From contig NZ_SPQN01000019.1 in the NCBI RefSeq assembly GCF_004571065.1, positions 1 to 51,055 of the forward strand: DNA of 51,055 nt, given 5' to 3'. How positions within the stretch are numbered: the first letter of the stretch is position 1; the number at the start of each line of letters is the position of its first letter. Source of the DNA: Geodermatophilus sp. DF01-2. Lineage in GTDB: Bacteria; Actinomycetota; Actinomycetes; Mycobacteriales; Geodermatophilaceae. The position numbers and the translations under genes are program-made. Under the pieces are notes generated by a model. It did not search any database. It saw nothing but the letters and a program-made list of their open reading frames with translations, and had not been told where the DNA came from. Below are positions 1-8,887 of this stretch, piece after piece.

Positions 1-49
1 GTGCGGACCGGGGCGGGCGGAGGTCGGGCGCTGCGGCACGGCCCGCCGG

Positions 50-457
50 TCAGGCGGAGGTGCGGGAGCTGCGACGGGCCGCGACGGCTGCGCCACCGGC
101 GGCGGCCAGGGCCGCGCCGCCGAGGACGTAGGGCAGCGCGCTGCCGTCCTCGCCGGCGCTGCCGTCACCGGCGGCGACGGCACCGGACGGGCGGGTGGAG
201 ACCTGCGGGCCGCCGGTGCCGGTCTGGCCGCTGGCCGAGGCCGTGGGCGCGTACTGCTGCTCTTCGCAGGCGATGCCGTCGTCGTCGGCGTCCAGGCGCT
301 CGGGGTCGCCCGGGACGGCGTCGAACGCGGCCTGGGCCTCGGCCTGGCTGGCGAAGTCGGGGCAGTCGCGGTCGGTCGCGGCGTTCGCGGTGCCGGTGAG
401 GCCGAGGGTCAGGACGGCGGTGACGAGGACACCGGCGGTTGCGGTGGTGCGGCGCAT
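50..457 (-). CDS. Excalibur calcium-binding domain surface protein
   Basis: Small exported protein of 135 residues. Residues 1-26 form a signal peptide (basic MRRTT start, hydrophobic core, cut near ANA-AT). Residues about 29-65 match the excalibur module: the spaced C-PDF and GIACE cysteines and the acidic DADDDG loop that resembles an EF-hand Ca2+ loop. A Ser/Thr/Gly-rich linker follows, then a C-terminal hydrophobic segment (about 107-128) and a basic tail RRSS, so the protein is probably membrane or wall anchored. Excalibur proteins are extracellular; their role here is not known. It is transcribed alone, and a perfect 16-bp palindrome lies 39 bp upstream of the ATG. Confidence 0.85.
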   Translation of the reverse strand: MRRTTATAGVLVTAVLTLGLTGTANAATDRDCPDFASQAEAQAAFDAVPGDPERLDADDDGIACEEQQYAPTASASGQTGTGGPQVSTRPSGAVAAGDGSAGEDGSALPYVLGGAALAAAGGAAVAARRSSRTSA

Positions 458-495
458 GGGCTCTCCCGGGGGTGGTGGGCGGTCGCCAGACCAGC

Positions 496-511
496 CTCAC
501 CCTAGGGTGAG
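496..511. promoter_or_regulatory. Perfect 16-bp palindrome upstream of excalibur gene
   Basis: CTCACCCTAGGGTGAG reads the same on both strands and sits 39 bp upstream of the ATG of the excalibur gene, in the expected promoter zone. It has no loop, which favours a dimeric protein operator over a terminator. The binding protein is unknown. Confidence 0.4.
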
Positions 512-678
512 CGGGTGACTACGGCGTGATGATGCGGTTCTCGACCGTCTCGGTCGTCAGGTGCTGCCAGGGGGACACGCGCCGACACGCCGCTCGGCCT
601 CACCGGCCGCGGCCCGTCCCGGCCTCCGCCGTCCTGGGTGCCATCGACCACCCAGGAGGCTCCGAGGCGGGGCGGCGG

Positions 679-1884
679 TCAGCGGTCCGCGGCCCGGCGG
701 TAGAGGTGGCGTCCCGGGGTGGAGCTCACACCGTGCACGACCGTGCTCGCCGTCACCACCAGGCTGACGGCCGCCCACAGCCGAGGGTCGGTGACCCCTT
801 CCTCCGCGCTCGACGTCACGTAGAACAGCGCGCTCACGCCGACGGGGCCGAACCAGCCGAGGAACACGGCGTCCCGCAGCCGCAGCCCGAGCGGGCGGGC
901 CAGCGCGAGGAGCACCGGCGGTCGCCGCAGCAGCAGCACGGCGACGGGCAGCACCACCGCTCCCCAGCCCAGCTCCGCCCAGTCCGACCAGGGCAGCTCG
1001 GTGCCCAGCAGGAGGAACAGCGGGAGGACGAGGTAGCGGTTGACCGCTTCGTCGATGGTGTCCTGCGGGCCGACCTGGTCCTCGGCGACGGCGTAGTTGT
1101 AGGCCAGGCCGGCGACGAAGACCGCGAGCACGCCGTCGGCGTCGAGGATCCGCGTGATGCCCAGGACGGCGACGGCCAGCACCAGCGTGAAGACCAGCGA
1201 GGAACCGCGGTCCACGTCCGAGTGGCCCGCCGCGTAGCTCATCGCCCGCCCGGCGACCAGGCCGGTGGCGACACCGACGCCGACGCCGACGAGGACCTGG
1301 TAGAGGCCGTCGAGGGCGGCGTGTCCCAGCGACCCGTGCGCGGCGAGGGCGATGCCGAGGACGACGAGCGGGAGCGCGAGGCCGTCGTTGGCGCCCGACT
1401 CGACCGAGAGCACCTGGCGCATGCGTACCGGGAGGTGCTCCTCCGCCGGCTGCCCGGTCACGACACTCGAGGCGAGGACGGGGTCGGTGGGGCAGGTGCA
1501 GGCGCCGATGAGGGCCGCCAGGGCCAGGGGGACGCCCAGGATCAGCCAGGCGAGCCCGGCCGACACGGCCGCCATGGCGACCATCGCCACGGTGACCAGG
1601 ACGGCGGTGGGCGGGACGACCGGCCTCAGCCGGCGGACCGGATAGCGCAGGGCGACGCCCATGAGGGACACGGCGAGCAGGACCCGCGCGGCCTCCAGGA
1701 GGAGCCTCGACCGCACGTCGTCCCCCAGCTCGACGACGCCGAGCAGCTGCGGGCCGACGAGCACGCCGAGGAGCAGGGCGGCCAGCGGCTCGCTGAACGG
1801 CAGGTCGCGGATGCGGGTCGACAGGGCGGCGAGCACCACGGCCAGGCTGCCGACGAGGGCGTACGTGAGGTGCAGCTCATCCAC
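679..1884 (-). CDS. Cation:proton antiporter (CPA1/NhaP-like)
   Basis: 401-residue integral membrane protein with about 12 hydrophobic segments and short charged loops. The stretch CPTDPVLASSVV near residue 140 followed by SVESGANDGLALP near residue 172 are the paired motifs of Na+(K+)/H+ antiporters of the CPA1 family (PF00999); the ND dyad of GANDG supplies the ion-binding aspartate. It would exchange Na+ or K+ for protons across the plasma membrane for pH and salt control. The length suits a membrane-domain-only antiporter, with no cytoplasmic TrkA or C-terminal regulatory domain. It lies 159 bp downstream of the hydrolase on the same strand and may have its own promoter. Cation specificity cannot be read from the sequence. 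Confidence 0.88.
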   Translation of the reverse strand: MDELHLTYALVGSLAVVLAALSTRIRDLPFSEPLAALLLGVLVGPQLLGVVELGDDVRSRLLLEAARVLLAVSLMGVALRYPVRRLRPVVPPTAVLVTVAMVAMAAVSAGLAWLILGVPLALAALIGACTCPTDPVLASSVVTGQPAEEHLPVRMRQVLSVESGANDGLALPLVVLGIALAAHGSLGHAALDGLYQVLVGVGVGVATGLVAGRAMSYAAGHSDVDRGSSLVFTLVLAVAVLGITRILDADGVLAVFVAGLAYNYAVAEDQVGPQDTIDEAVNRYLVLPLFLLLGTELPWSDWAELGWGAVVLPVAVLLLRRPPVLLALARPLGLRLRDAVFLGWFGPVGVSALFYVTSSAEEGVTDPRLWAAVSLVVTASTVVHGVSSTPGRHLYRRAADR

Positions 1885-2043
1885 CGGGGTCGGGGCCTCC
1901 TCGTCCGGTCACGGTCGTCGCGCGGCCGCCCGCCCCGGACGGCCACCGCTCGGCGGCGCCGTGACGTGGCGCTGCCGCGCGACAGCCTGCCCTGGACGCC
2001 AACCGGGCCGGGCAGCGACCGGGTTCGCCCCGGGGCAGCCGGG

Positions 2044-2796
2044 TCAGGGCAGCCGGCGCGCCAGGCCCTCGACGGGGGCGGACCAGGCCGAGGGCGCCGT
2101 CCAGACGAAGCTGTGCGCGCCGGGCACCGAGCAGAACCGGCCGTCGGTGGCGAGGCCGCTCAACTCGCGTGCCCACTCCTCGGTGCAGAGCCGGTCCTGG
2201 TCGCCGCGGAGCACGAGCACCGGGACCGGCACGCGGGGGACGGCGTCCTCCAGGGCGTCGGCCAGGTGGACCTTCAGCGCGTGCCGCACCCGGCGCAGGC
2301 CCGCCCGCTGCCGTTCCGGCGTGTGCTGCTCGTCGAGGGTTCGCGGCTCCAGCTCGTGGTTCCGGCGCCAGGCCATCAGCACCCGCCGCATGCTGCGGAA
2401 GCGCGGGTCGATCGTGGGGCTGGCCAGCACCAGCGCCCGAACGTTCCGGAGACGAACGGCCGCGGCCCGCGCGGCCACCTGGGTGCCGCTGGAGTGCCCC
2501 GCGAGCACGACCCGCTCGAGGCCGCTCGCGGCCAGCCACTGCACCACGGCGTCGGCGAACTGGCCGACGTCCAGCGGGTGCGGCGGCTCTCCGCTGCCGG
2601 AGAAGCCGGGCAGCTCGACCAGGTGGGCGCGGGTCCAGGCGCCGAGCTCGCACACGGCCGGCCGGAGGTAGTCGGCCACGGCCAGGCCCGGGACGACCAC
2701 GACCTCGGGGACGCCGTCCCGCGGCGTGCCGGTGGCCCGGCTGCGCATGACCCCCCAGGTCGTGGGCCGGTGGGTGATGGCGACGTCGGGAGGCAC
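2044..2796 (-). CDS. Alpha/beta-fold hydrolase
   Basis: 250 residues from a GTG start. It has the hydrolase order: strand plus oxyanion region VVVVPGLAVADY (about 32-43), nucleophile elbow GHSSGT with the catalytic Ser near 101, an acid in VLRGDQDRL (about 198) and a histidine in GAHSFV (about 228). This full triad supports an active serine hydrolase; the substrate is unknown. The elbow GHSSG and the short cap are like esterase or C-C hydrolase relatives. It starts 23 bp downstream of the DUF1330 stop on the same strand, so the two are probably co-transcribed. Confidence 0.85.
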   Translation of the reverse strand: MPPDVAITHRPTTWGVMRSRATGTPRDGVPEVVVVPGLAVADYLRPAVCELGAWTRAHLVELPGFSGSGEPPHPLDVGQFADAVVQWLAASGLERVVLAGHSSGTQVAARAAAVRLRNVRALVLASPTIDPRFRSMRRVLMAWRRNHELEPRTLDEQHTPERQRAGLRRVRHALKVHLADALEDAVPRVPVPVLVLRGDQDRLCTEEWARELSGLATDGRFCSVPGAHSFVWTAPSAWSAPVEGLARRLP

Positions 2797-2819
2797 GCGC
2801 GGAGTTCCTGGCCCGGCGT

Positions 2820-3182
2820 CTACCAGGCGGTGGTCGGCTGGAGCACGGCCTCGGTGAGCGCCTCGGTGCGCAGGCGCGTGACCTGCTGGTACTCGGGGTC
2901 GGCGACCATGCGGCTGAAGGCCTCGCGGGAGGGATAGCGGACGAGGAGCACGGCGTCCCAGTCCTGGCCCTGCTCGGCGACGAGCGGGGTGCCGCCGTCC
3001 CCGGCGTAGAGCACCTCGCCGCCGTACCGGGGGAGGAAGGTCTCGGAGAGGGCCGCGGCGTACTCCGCGTAGGACTCGCGGCCGCCGTCGGCGAAGCGGA
3101 GCAGGTTGAGCATCACCACCGGGCCGCCCGGGTCCTCCTGGAGAAAGCGCTTGAGGTCCGCACCGCGGGGGTCGACAGCCAT
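2820..3182 (-). CDS. DUF1330 family protein
   Basis: 120 residues beginning MAVDPRGADLKRF. The pattern PVVMLNLLRF, then a central YGGEVLYAG and the later DAVLLVRYPSREAF is the ferredoxin-like (dimeric alpha/beta barrel) DUF1330 family, small proteins of unclear function. The open frame continues far upstream, but the ATG at 3182 is the natural start: it gives the family's usual length, and a TAGCGT -10-like hexamer sits 7 nt before it, so the transcript may be leaderless. It is followed closely by the hydrolase gene and faces the DUF4267-like gene across a 127-bp divergent intergenic region. Confidence 0.75.
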   Translation of the reverse strand: MAVDPRGADLKRFLQEDPGGPVVMLNLLRFADGGRESYAEYAAALSETFLPRYGGEVLYAGDGGTPLVAEQGQDWDAVLLVRYPSREAFSRMVADPEYQQVTRLRTEALTEAVLQPTTAW

Positions 3183-3309
3183 GGCTGCGACGCTAACAAG
3201 AGCCGCTCGCGCGGGCGGGGTGCGTGACACTGCGGGTCGGCGTCCGTGCTGGTTAACTCCGGGCAGACGGTGCGCCGAGCCGTCCGGGCCGGTGCAGAGG
3301 GGGTTCGCC

Positions 3310-3690
3310 ATGGCGACGACGGTCGCGGGGATGTCGAAGCAGCAGCTGGCGAGGGCGCTGGGCGCCACGGGGGCGGCCTTCGGGCTGCTCAGCGTCGTCG
3401 CGCCGAGGGCGGTCGCCGGGGCGTACGGCGTGCCGGTCACCCCGGCGGGCCTGCAGCTGCAGCGGCTGTTCGGCAGCCGGGCGCTGGCCGTCGCCGGCCT
3501 GGCGCTGACCGCCCGCACCGACGAGGAGGTCGACCGCGGGTTGGCCGCGGTGGCCGCCATGAACGCCATCGACGCGGTCACCGCGCTGGCGGCGGCGAAG
3601 GGCGCCGGACGGCCGACCACGCTGCGGGCGGTCGTCAGCTCGGCCGCCTACGGTGCCGCCGCGCTGGCCGTCCGGTCGATGAAGGGCTGA
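3310..3690 (+). CDS. Small membrane protein, DUF4267-like
   Basis: 126 residues from ATG 3310, preceded by the purine-rich GCAGAGGGGG. The start MATTVAGMSKQQLARALG precedes hydrophobic segments at about 15-35, 45-65, 75-95 and 100-120, a compact four-helix membrane protein. The pattern RLFGSRALAVAGLALTAR followed by AMNAIDAVTALAAA resembles DUF4267-type proteins; no enzymatic residues are evident and the role is unknown. It is monocistronic and divergent from the DUF1330 gene. Confidence 0.7.
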   Translation: MATTVAGMSKQQLARALGATGAAFGLLSVVAPRAVAGAYGVPVTPAGLQLQRLFGSRALAVAGLALTARTDEEVDRGLAAVAAMNAIDAVTALAAAKGAGRPTTLRAVVSSAAYGAAALAVRSMKG

Positions 3691-3830
3691 CCGCGGCCCT
3701 CACCTGGTTCCGGGACGGCGGACTGATGCCCGCCGTCTGCTGCGCCACCCTCTCGACCAGGCGGTGACCGGGGGGGCGAGGAGGCAGGCCTGCTCGGCGG
3801 CGAACGCAGCTGCCGCGTGGGCGCTGTGGG

Positions 3831-4748
3831 TCAGTCGTAGGGGTTGGTGAGGACCGGCCGGGCCTCGAGGACGTCGAAGGTGACCGGCGGACCCTCGGTG
3901 GTGGTGGTCCCGGGGACGTCGGCCGGGGCGCTGCCGTCGACGGTGAAGGTGGCGCCCCAGGTGACGGTCAGCCGGGCGGTGTAGCGCCCGGAGTCGTAGT
4001 CGTGCTCGACGGTGTGGTCCGGGTAGGGGCGGCCGGGGTCGGTGCTGGTGATCGGCGGACCGTCGCCGGTGTGCCAGGTGTAGCGCTCGGCGCGGGCGTC
4101 GATGATGACCGTGAAGCCGCGGATGTCGACCGTGAACGTCTGGGTGGCCGGGGAGTCGGTGTAGAAGATCACCGGCAGACCGGAGAGCGCGTTGCCGGGT
4201 GGCTGGTGTCTCGTCTCCAACTCCGGGAGCGGTAGCCGCTGGAAGTACTGGAAGACCTCGCCCGGGGACGGCGGCGGGTTGAGGTCGGTGACGTCGACGC
4301 AGGACCCGCCGTCGGTGATCCACGGCCCGTAGGGGGCTCCGGTCGCGGTGCCCGAGGGTGGCGGGACGTCCTCCACGGGGTTGCCGTCCGGCTGAGCGAG
4401 CCGCTGCCGCTGGACGACGAGGAACTGGATCACTCGGCCCTCGACCGGAGGACAGGCGCGTGTCCGCGAGTCGCAGGAGACGGTGGCAGCGTCCTCCGCC
4501 GTGCAGGGAGTCCGCAGCCGCCAGGTGTAGAGAACCGGGCCGGCAGAAGCCGCGTTGCTGGCTACGCGGATCCCACTCGCGCCGGGCGGCGACACGTCAC
4601 TGCTCCTGATTTCGGCGGCCCCTTGATCGAGCGTGGTATCAGGGCATTCGCCGCCGCGGCAGGGCACTTCGGCGAAAGCCTGCTGAGGTATACCGCCAAC
4701 GAAGATGGCGAGGCTTGCGATGGCGAGCGTTGACCTACGCCTGATCAC
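3831..4748 (-). CDS. Secreted protein with C-terminal PKD-like domain
   Basis: 305 residues if started at GTG 4748; the frame remains open to 4775. I chose GTG 4748 because it overlaps the upstream lipoprotein's TGA by 4 bp (GTGA) and gives a clean signal peptide (MIRRRSTL, hydrophobic core, cut after QQAFA). Mature Cys pairs (PCRGGEC; later PCTAED and SCDSR) suggest an extracellular disulfide protein. The C-terminal third (ARAERYTWHTGDG, then VEHDYDSGRYTARLTVTW) has the strand pattern and WHTGDG turn of PKD-like folds. It is probably translated with the DUF6318-like lipoprotein. Function unknown; these paired secreted proteins occur in several actinobacteria. Confidence 0.75.
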   Translation of the reverse strand: MIRRRSTLAIASLAIFVGGIPQQAFAEVPCRGGECPDTTLDQGAAEIRSSDVSPPGASGIRVASNAASAGPVLYTWRLRTPCTAEDAATVSCDSRTRACPPVEGRVIQFLVVQRQRLAQPDGNPVEDVPPPSGTATGAPYGPWITDGGSCVDVTDLNPPPSPGEVFQYFQRLPLPELETRHQPPGNALSGLPVIFYTDSPATQTFTVDIRGFTVIIDARAERYTWHTGDGPPITSTDPGRPYPDHTVEHDYDSGRYTARLTVTWGATFTVDGSAPADVPGTTTTEGPPVTFDVLEARPVLTNPYD

Positions 4749-5323
4749 TGCACGTCCCACTGGGATACCCGCCACGTTGACTGTGCCCGGTCCCAGACCA
4801 GGATGGCCCCGCTGCCCGGGCTTGAGCGCTCAGGAAAGGTCAAACCGTCAATAGGCATGCCCTCGTTCATCACGGCGAGCGGTGCTTGAGTGATCACCAG
4901 AGCAATCTGCGCCTCGTCACCGGATACAGCCGGGAGGGATATGGCATCGACGCGGACCTCGCCACCTTGGTAGGTGAAGCCGGCAGCCGAATCTGCGTCC
5001 ATGTCGTCGGCGATCCTGTCGCAGGTTCCGCAGCCGCTGCTGAGGTCGCGCATCCACGTCGGGTCCAGCGTCCGCTGCGCGTGGTTGTAGACCTCCATGT
5101 AGTAGCGGAGGAAGGCCTCCGCGCCCTCCGGGGTCTGCTTCCGGGCTGCGGCCGGCATGGGCAGGTCCGGCGGGCCGAGCGGAGGGAGAGCCTCGGCGGT
5201 GGTAGGGGCCGATGCGCTGGGCGCGGGAAGGGTGGTGCTGGCCTCCTGCCGGTTGGAGCACCCGGACAGCAGCGCCGTCCCCAGCAGTGCGGTCGCCATC
5301 GCCGCCCGGAGTCGATCATGCAC
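4745..5323 (-). CDS. DUF6318-type lipoprotein
   Basis: 192 residues. The N-terminus (MHDRLRAAMATALLGTALLSGC) is a lipoprotein signal peptide ending in an LSGC lipobox, so the protein is lipid-anchored outside the membrane. A Pro/Ala/Thr linker follows, then a conserved domain starting ARKQTPEGAEAFLRYYMEVYNHA and containing the pair CGTCDRI, as in the actinobacterial DUF6318 family (NTF2-like helix followed by a CxxC pair). Molecular function is unknown. Its stop overlaps the start of the PKD-like protein by 4 bp, so the two are translationally coupled. Confidence 0.8.
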   Translation of the reverse strand: MHDRLRAAMATALLGTALLSGCSNRQEASTTLPAPSASAPTTAEALPPLGPPDLPMPAAARKQTPEGAEAFLRYYMEVYNHAQRTLDPTWMRDLSSGCGTCDRIADDMDADSAAGFTYQGGEVRVDAISLPAVSGDEAQIALVITQAPLAVMNEGMPIDGLTFPERSSPGSGAILVWDRAQSTWRVSQWDVQ

Positions 5324-5587
5324 GGCGGGGAGGATAGCCAGGCTCGCGCCGTCCGGCGGCCGGTCTGGGGACAGCGGACCCGGTCGGGCGACGTCACCCG
5401 TGGGAAATGGTGGAGGGTGCGGTCAGCGGCCGGTCAACCCCCGGACGGCGGTCTGGTCCAGGTCATCCTCCGGGAGCCCGGTGACTGGCGGACCTCCTCC
5501 AGCCGCACCCGTCCCATCGAGAACCAGCGAGCGCTCCCGGAGGTCACCGGCGAGCTCGCGGACCGCGTCGGCTCGCCGTCCCGAGCC

Positions 5588-6703
5588 TCAGCCCACGAGG
5601 AAGGCGGTGGCCGTGGGAGCGTCGCCGTCGATGCACGACCCGGTGACGACGAGGCCGGCGTCCTCGCCGACCGGCGCGACGTCGCCCAGGACGCCGGCGC
5701 CGGGGCAGAGCGGCACCGCGGCGATCCGCTCACCGCTCGCCAGGTCGAGGGTGACCAGCTCGGCGGGGAAGGACAGGTCGGCCAGGGGCACCCACGCGGA
5801 GCGGCCGTCCGGGGAGACGACGACGTCGAGGGCGGAGTCGCCGGTGCCGTCCAGCTCGACGGAGCTGCGCACCTCGCCGTCCACCACGGTGACCAGCCGC
5901 CCGCGGCTGCGCGCGTCGCCGACGTGCACGGTGGCGACCGCGGTGCCGTCGGCGGTGACGTCCAGGTCGGCGGGGGAGCTGACGGGGGCGTCGGGCGCGA
6001 GGTCGACCGGCTCGCCGACCGGCCGGAGGTCGGCGTCGTACCGGACGAGCAGGGCGCGGCCGTCGGCCTCGACGAGGGCGGCGAGGCCGCCGTCCGGGCG
6101 GGTCGTGAGCGCGGTGACGGTGCCGTCGGGGACGACCGGTGCGGTGGTGTGGACGACGCCGGCGGTGAGGTCGACCGCGTAGAGCTGGGCGGGCCGGACA
6201 TCGGCCAGGGCGAGGGCGGCGTAGAGCATGCGCCCGTCGGGGGAGAGGGCGGTGGCCGCGCGGTCGGGGCGCAGCCCGAGCCCGGTGATGGTGGCCTGTC
6301 CATCGGGCCGGACGGTGAGCAGCTGGTATCCGGCGGTCGGGCTGGTGCCCGCGACGAGGTACGTGCCGTCGGGCAGGACGGCGAGCTCGGCGTCCGCCCC
6401 GACGCCGGGGATCTCGAGGACCGTCATCGCCGCCGGGCCGTCCTCGCCGGGTGCGACCTCGACCAGCCAGCCGCGCGAGTCGCCGTCCCCGAGCAGCGCG
6501 ACGGGAGCGCCACCGGGGACGGCCGCGAGGTCGCGCAGGCGGGTGGCGCCGTCGACGGCGGCGTCGAGGTCGACGGTGCCGAGCAGGGCGGGGGCGCCGT
6601 CGGGGCCGGTGCGCTGCGTCGGGCCCGTCTCGCCGCCGCCGGTGCAGGCGGCGGTGGCCAGGACGGCGACGAGGGCCGCGGCGGTGCGGCGGACGCGGGG
6701 CAT
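5588..6703 (-). CDS. Lipoprotein with predicted beta-propeller fold
   Basis: 371 residues from ATG 6703 (the open frame runs on to 6919). MPRVRRTAAALVAVLATAACTGGG is a lipoprotein signal with Cys as the first mature residue. The rest is a series of repeats such as LAVLPDGTYLVAG, ALSPDGRMLYAAL, TTRPDGGLAALV, DVTADGTAVATV and VVSPDGRSAWVP, typical of six- or seven-bladed propellers of the YVTN/WD-like type. It is likely an extracytoplasmic binding scaffold; there are no catalytic residues to propose. It diverges from the DUF4407 gene across 125 bp. Confidence 0.75.
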   Translation of the reverse strand: MPRVRRTAAALVAVLATAACTGGGETGPTQRTGPDGAPALLGTVDLDAAVDGATRLRDLAAVPGGAPVALLGDGDSRGWLVEVAPGEDGPAAMTVLEIPGVGADAELAVLPDGTYLVAGTSPTAGYQLLTVRPDGQATITGLGLRPDRAATALSPDGRMLYAALALADVRPAQLYAVDLTAGVVHTTAPVVPDGTVTALTTRPDGGLAALVEADGRALLVRYDADLRPVGEPVDLAPDAPVSSPADLDVTADGTAVATVHVGDARSRGRLVTVVDGEVRSSVELDGTGDSALDVVVSPDGRSAWVPLADLSFPAELVTLDLASGERIAAVPLCPGAGVLGDVAPVGEDAGLVVTGSCIDGDAPTATAFLVG

Positions 6704-6828
6704 GACGGCTCCGGGGTCGACAGACGCCGAGCGTCCGCCGGGCCGGCCGGTGCGGCAACTCGGGCAGGGGACCGGGGACACCGTCCCGTTGCGCCTCCTT
6801 CCTGCCGATAGCGCTGGAGGACGGCGGA

Positions 6829-8265
6829 ATGTCCGCGACCCCCGTCGTCCGGGAGTGGCTCGGAATGACGGCTGTGCAGCGACGACTCGGTGATGGCCTG
6901 GCGGTGCTGGGCGGCGCACGTCCCGATGTGCTGGAGGCGGCGCCCGGCGCGCGGCCGCGGTTCGTCGCGCTGGGCGGCGTCCTGCTGAGCACCGGTGGCC
7001 TCGCCGTCGTGTCGATGGCGTTCGCCGTGGCGATGGCGCTGGGTGTGTGGTGGCCGCTGGCGCTGCTGGTCGGCCTGGGCTGGGGCGCGGTCGTGGTCAA
7101 CCTCGACCGGATGCTGCTGGTCGGGATGGCGCACGACGCATCGCTGAAGCGCAACCTCGTGCTGGCCGTGCCGCGGGTGGGGCTGGCGCTGGTGCTGGGC
7201 GTGGTGATCGCGACACCCCTGACGCTGCAGGTGTTCTCCGCCGAGATCGACACCGAGGTCGAGGCGATGCAGGCCGAGGCGGCCGGCGCCTACCGCTCGT
7301 CCCTGGAGACCGACGCCCGCTTCGACGGGCTGCCGGAACTCCGCGAGCGGGTGGCTCTCGGCGAGTCGATCGTGGCCAGCGGCGGCGTCGCCGACCCGCA
7401 GCTGGCGGCGGTGCAGGGCGACGTGACGGCGCGCCAGGAGGCCTACGACGCAGCGCTGGCGACGCAGCGGGAGCTGGAGGCCAAGGCGCAGTGCGAGCTG
7501 GACGGCACGTGCGGCACGGGCGAGGCCGGCACGGGGACGGCGTACGTCGAGGCGCGGGCGGCCGCGGACGCGCAGGCGGCGGTGGTCGCGTCGGCTCGTT
7601 CCTCGCTGGACGCCGCGGTGGCTGCCGCGTCGGCGGCGCAGGGGCGCAGCGCGGAGCTGGCGTCGGCGTCGCTGGCGAGCGACCGCGCGGAGCTGGCGCG
7701 GCTGACCGCGGAGCAGACTCGGCTGCAGGCGGCGTTCGACGCGACCAACGAGGACGCCGACGGGATCCTCATGCGACTCGAGGCGCTCGACCGGCTCGGC
7801 GACCGCAACGCCACGCTCGCGGCGGCCCAGCTGATGCTGTCGCTGCTGTTCATGAGCATCGAGGTCCTGCCGGTGCTGATGAAACTGCTGCTGAACTTCG
7901 GCCCGCCGTCGGCCTACGACAAGCTGGCGGCGCTGCGCGACTCCGGTGACGTGGAGATCGAGGAACTGCAGAAGGAGTCGCGGCTGACCGTGGCGGCGGC
8001 GCGCGAGGAGATGCTCGTGATGGCGGAGAAGGAGCGGATCGACCGGCAGAAGCAGGCGATCATCGCCCGCCGCGAGGCCGCCGATGCGGCGGCTCGGGCG
8101 GAGCGGGCCGCTGCGGTGCGGGCAGCCGAACTGGCCGCCACGGCGCCGGCCGAGGCCGCTCCGGAGCTCCTGCGCCCGTGGGACACCGGGCCGATGCGCC
8201 TGGCCCGCACCGTCGTCCGCAACGCCCGTCGGCGCCCGACCGACCGCGTGCCCGCTGGGGTCTGA
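6829..8265 (+). CDS. DUF4407 domain membrane protein
   Basis: 478 residues from ATG 6829 with a GGAGG site 9 nt upstream. Transmembrane segments lie at about 45-68, 70-88 and 105-128, then a long Ala/Glu/Arg-rich region (about 140-325) predicted to be coiled coil and carrying a Cys pair (QCELDGTCGTG), then a fourth membrane segment (about 330-352) and a cytoplasmic coiled coil rich in Ala/Arg/Glu. The motif VVNLDRMLL in the second loop and the overall layout match DUF4407, a family of unknown function found in bacteria with envelope or phage-defence associations. It appears monocistronic. Confidence 0.85.
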   Translation: MSATPVVREWLGMTAVQRRLGDGLAVLGGARPDVLEAAPGARPRFVALGGVLLSTGGLAVVSMAFAVAMALGVWWPLALLVGLGWGAVVVNLDRMLLVGMAHDASLKRNLVLAVPRVGLALVLGVVIATPLTLQVFSAEIDTEVEAMQAEAAGAYRSSLETDARFDGLPELRERVALGESIVASGGVADPQLAAVQGDVTARQEAYDAALATQRELEAKAQCELDGTCGTGEAGTGTAYVEARAAADAQAAVVASARSSLDAAVAAASAAQGRSAELASASLASDRAELARLTAEQTRLQAAFDATNEDADGILMRLEALDRLGDRNATLAAAQLMLSLLFMSIEVLPVLMKLLLNFGPPSAYDKLAALRDSGDVEIEELQKESRLTVAAAREEMLVMAEKERIDRQKQAIIARREAADAAARAERAAAVRAAELAATAPAEAAPELLRPWDTGPMRLARTVVRNARRRPTDRVPAGV

Positions 8266-8323
8266 GCACGGACCCCAGTCCTCCCCACCCTTCGGAGAAG
8301 GACCCCGTCCTCCTCACCGGCGC

Positions 8324-8887
8324 TCACCGCTGGCCGCAGGCGCGGAAGCCGTCGTCCTCCCGCACGACGACGAGTTGCATCTCGTGCGTCTCGTCGGCCC
8401 GGGCGAGCTGCACCTCCACGAGACGGGCCTCCCGGTCGACGTACGCATAGGGGCGGGCCGCACCGACGACGACGGTCGTGCCCTCGTTGTCCGGCCGCCC
8501 GAGCATGGCCGCAGCTGCTTCCTGCACGAAGACGTAGCGGTCGAGGGATCCCAGCTCCAGCTGTTCGCTACGGCAGAGCAGCTCCCAGGATGCCCGCCAG
8601 TCGTGGCTCAGGCCCGCGGTCACGAAGGCCTCGACCACTTCTCGTGGCGAGTCCGGACCCGAGGTGGGAGCGCGGTGCGTGACGACGCCGGCCAGTGTCG
8701 CCACGGTGGCGAGGACGGTCGCGCCGACGGCCACGAGTCCCGTGCGTCGTCGGCGCGAGGCGGGTGCGTCCGGCGCCGGAGCTGCCGGACCGCTCGGCGC
8801 CGGCCACTCTCCGGAGCCGGCGACGGAAGGGGGCGGCCAGGCGGGGTGGTCGCGGCCGTCGGGGGACCAGCCCTGCTGGGGCGTCAC
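8324..8887 (-). CDS. Membrane-anchored unknown protein, coupled to upstream gene
   Basis: 187 residues from GTG 8887. The start overlaps the stop of the upstream gene (GTGA). The N-terminus is Pro/Gly/Trp-rich and cytoplasmic (VTPQQGWSPDGRDHP), followed by RRRR and one membrane segment (about 40-62, LVAVGATVLATVATLAGVV). The outside domain begins SPREVVEAFVTAGLSHDWRASWELLCRSEQ and ends in a beta-rich part with VVVREDDGFRACG; the helix-plus-cone pattern is NTF2-like (DUF4878-type) by inference. A frameshifted relative with the same layout (W-x2-LCR) lies at 16805-17405. Function unknown. Confidence 0.7.
   Translation of the reverse strand: MTPQQGWSPDGRDHPAWPPPSVAGSGEWPAPSGPAAPAPDAPASRRRRTGLVAVGATVLATVATLAGVVTHRAPTSGPDSPREVVEAFVTAGLSHDWRASWELLCRSEQLELGSLDRYVFVQEAAAAMLGRPDNEGTTVVVGAARPYAYVDREARLVEVQLARADETHEMQLVVVREDDGFRACGQR

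Noticed and set aside
1-399. Plus-strand Arg-rich frame at the left edge
   Set aside because: Antisense to the excalibur gene; over 35% Arg with no motif.
526-2937. Long open frame (803 codons) on the plus strand opposite the antiporter and hydrolase
   Set aside because: Composition is His/Arg/Gly/Glu-rich without motifs; the minus-strand genes have clear family signatures. It is an artefact of high GC.
4886-6811. 641-codon plus-strand frame opposite the propeller lipoprotein
   Set aside because: Low-complexity Gly/Asp/Arg string; the opposite strand holds lipoprotein signals and repeat motifs.
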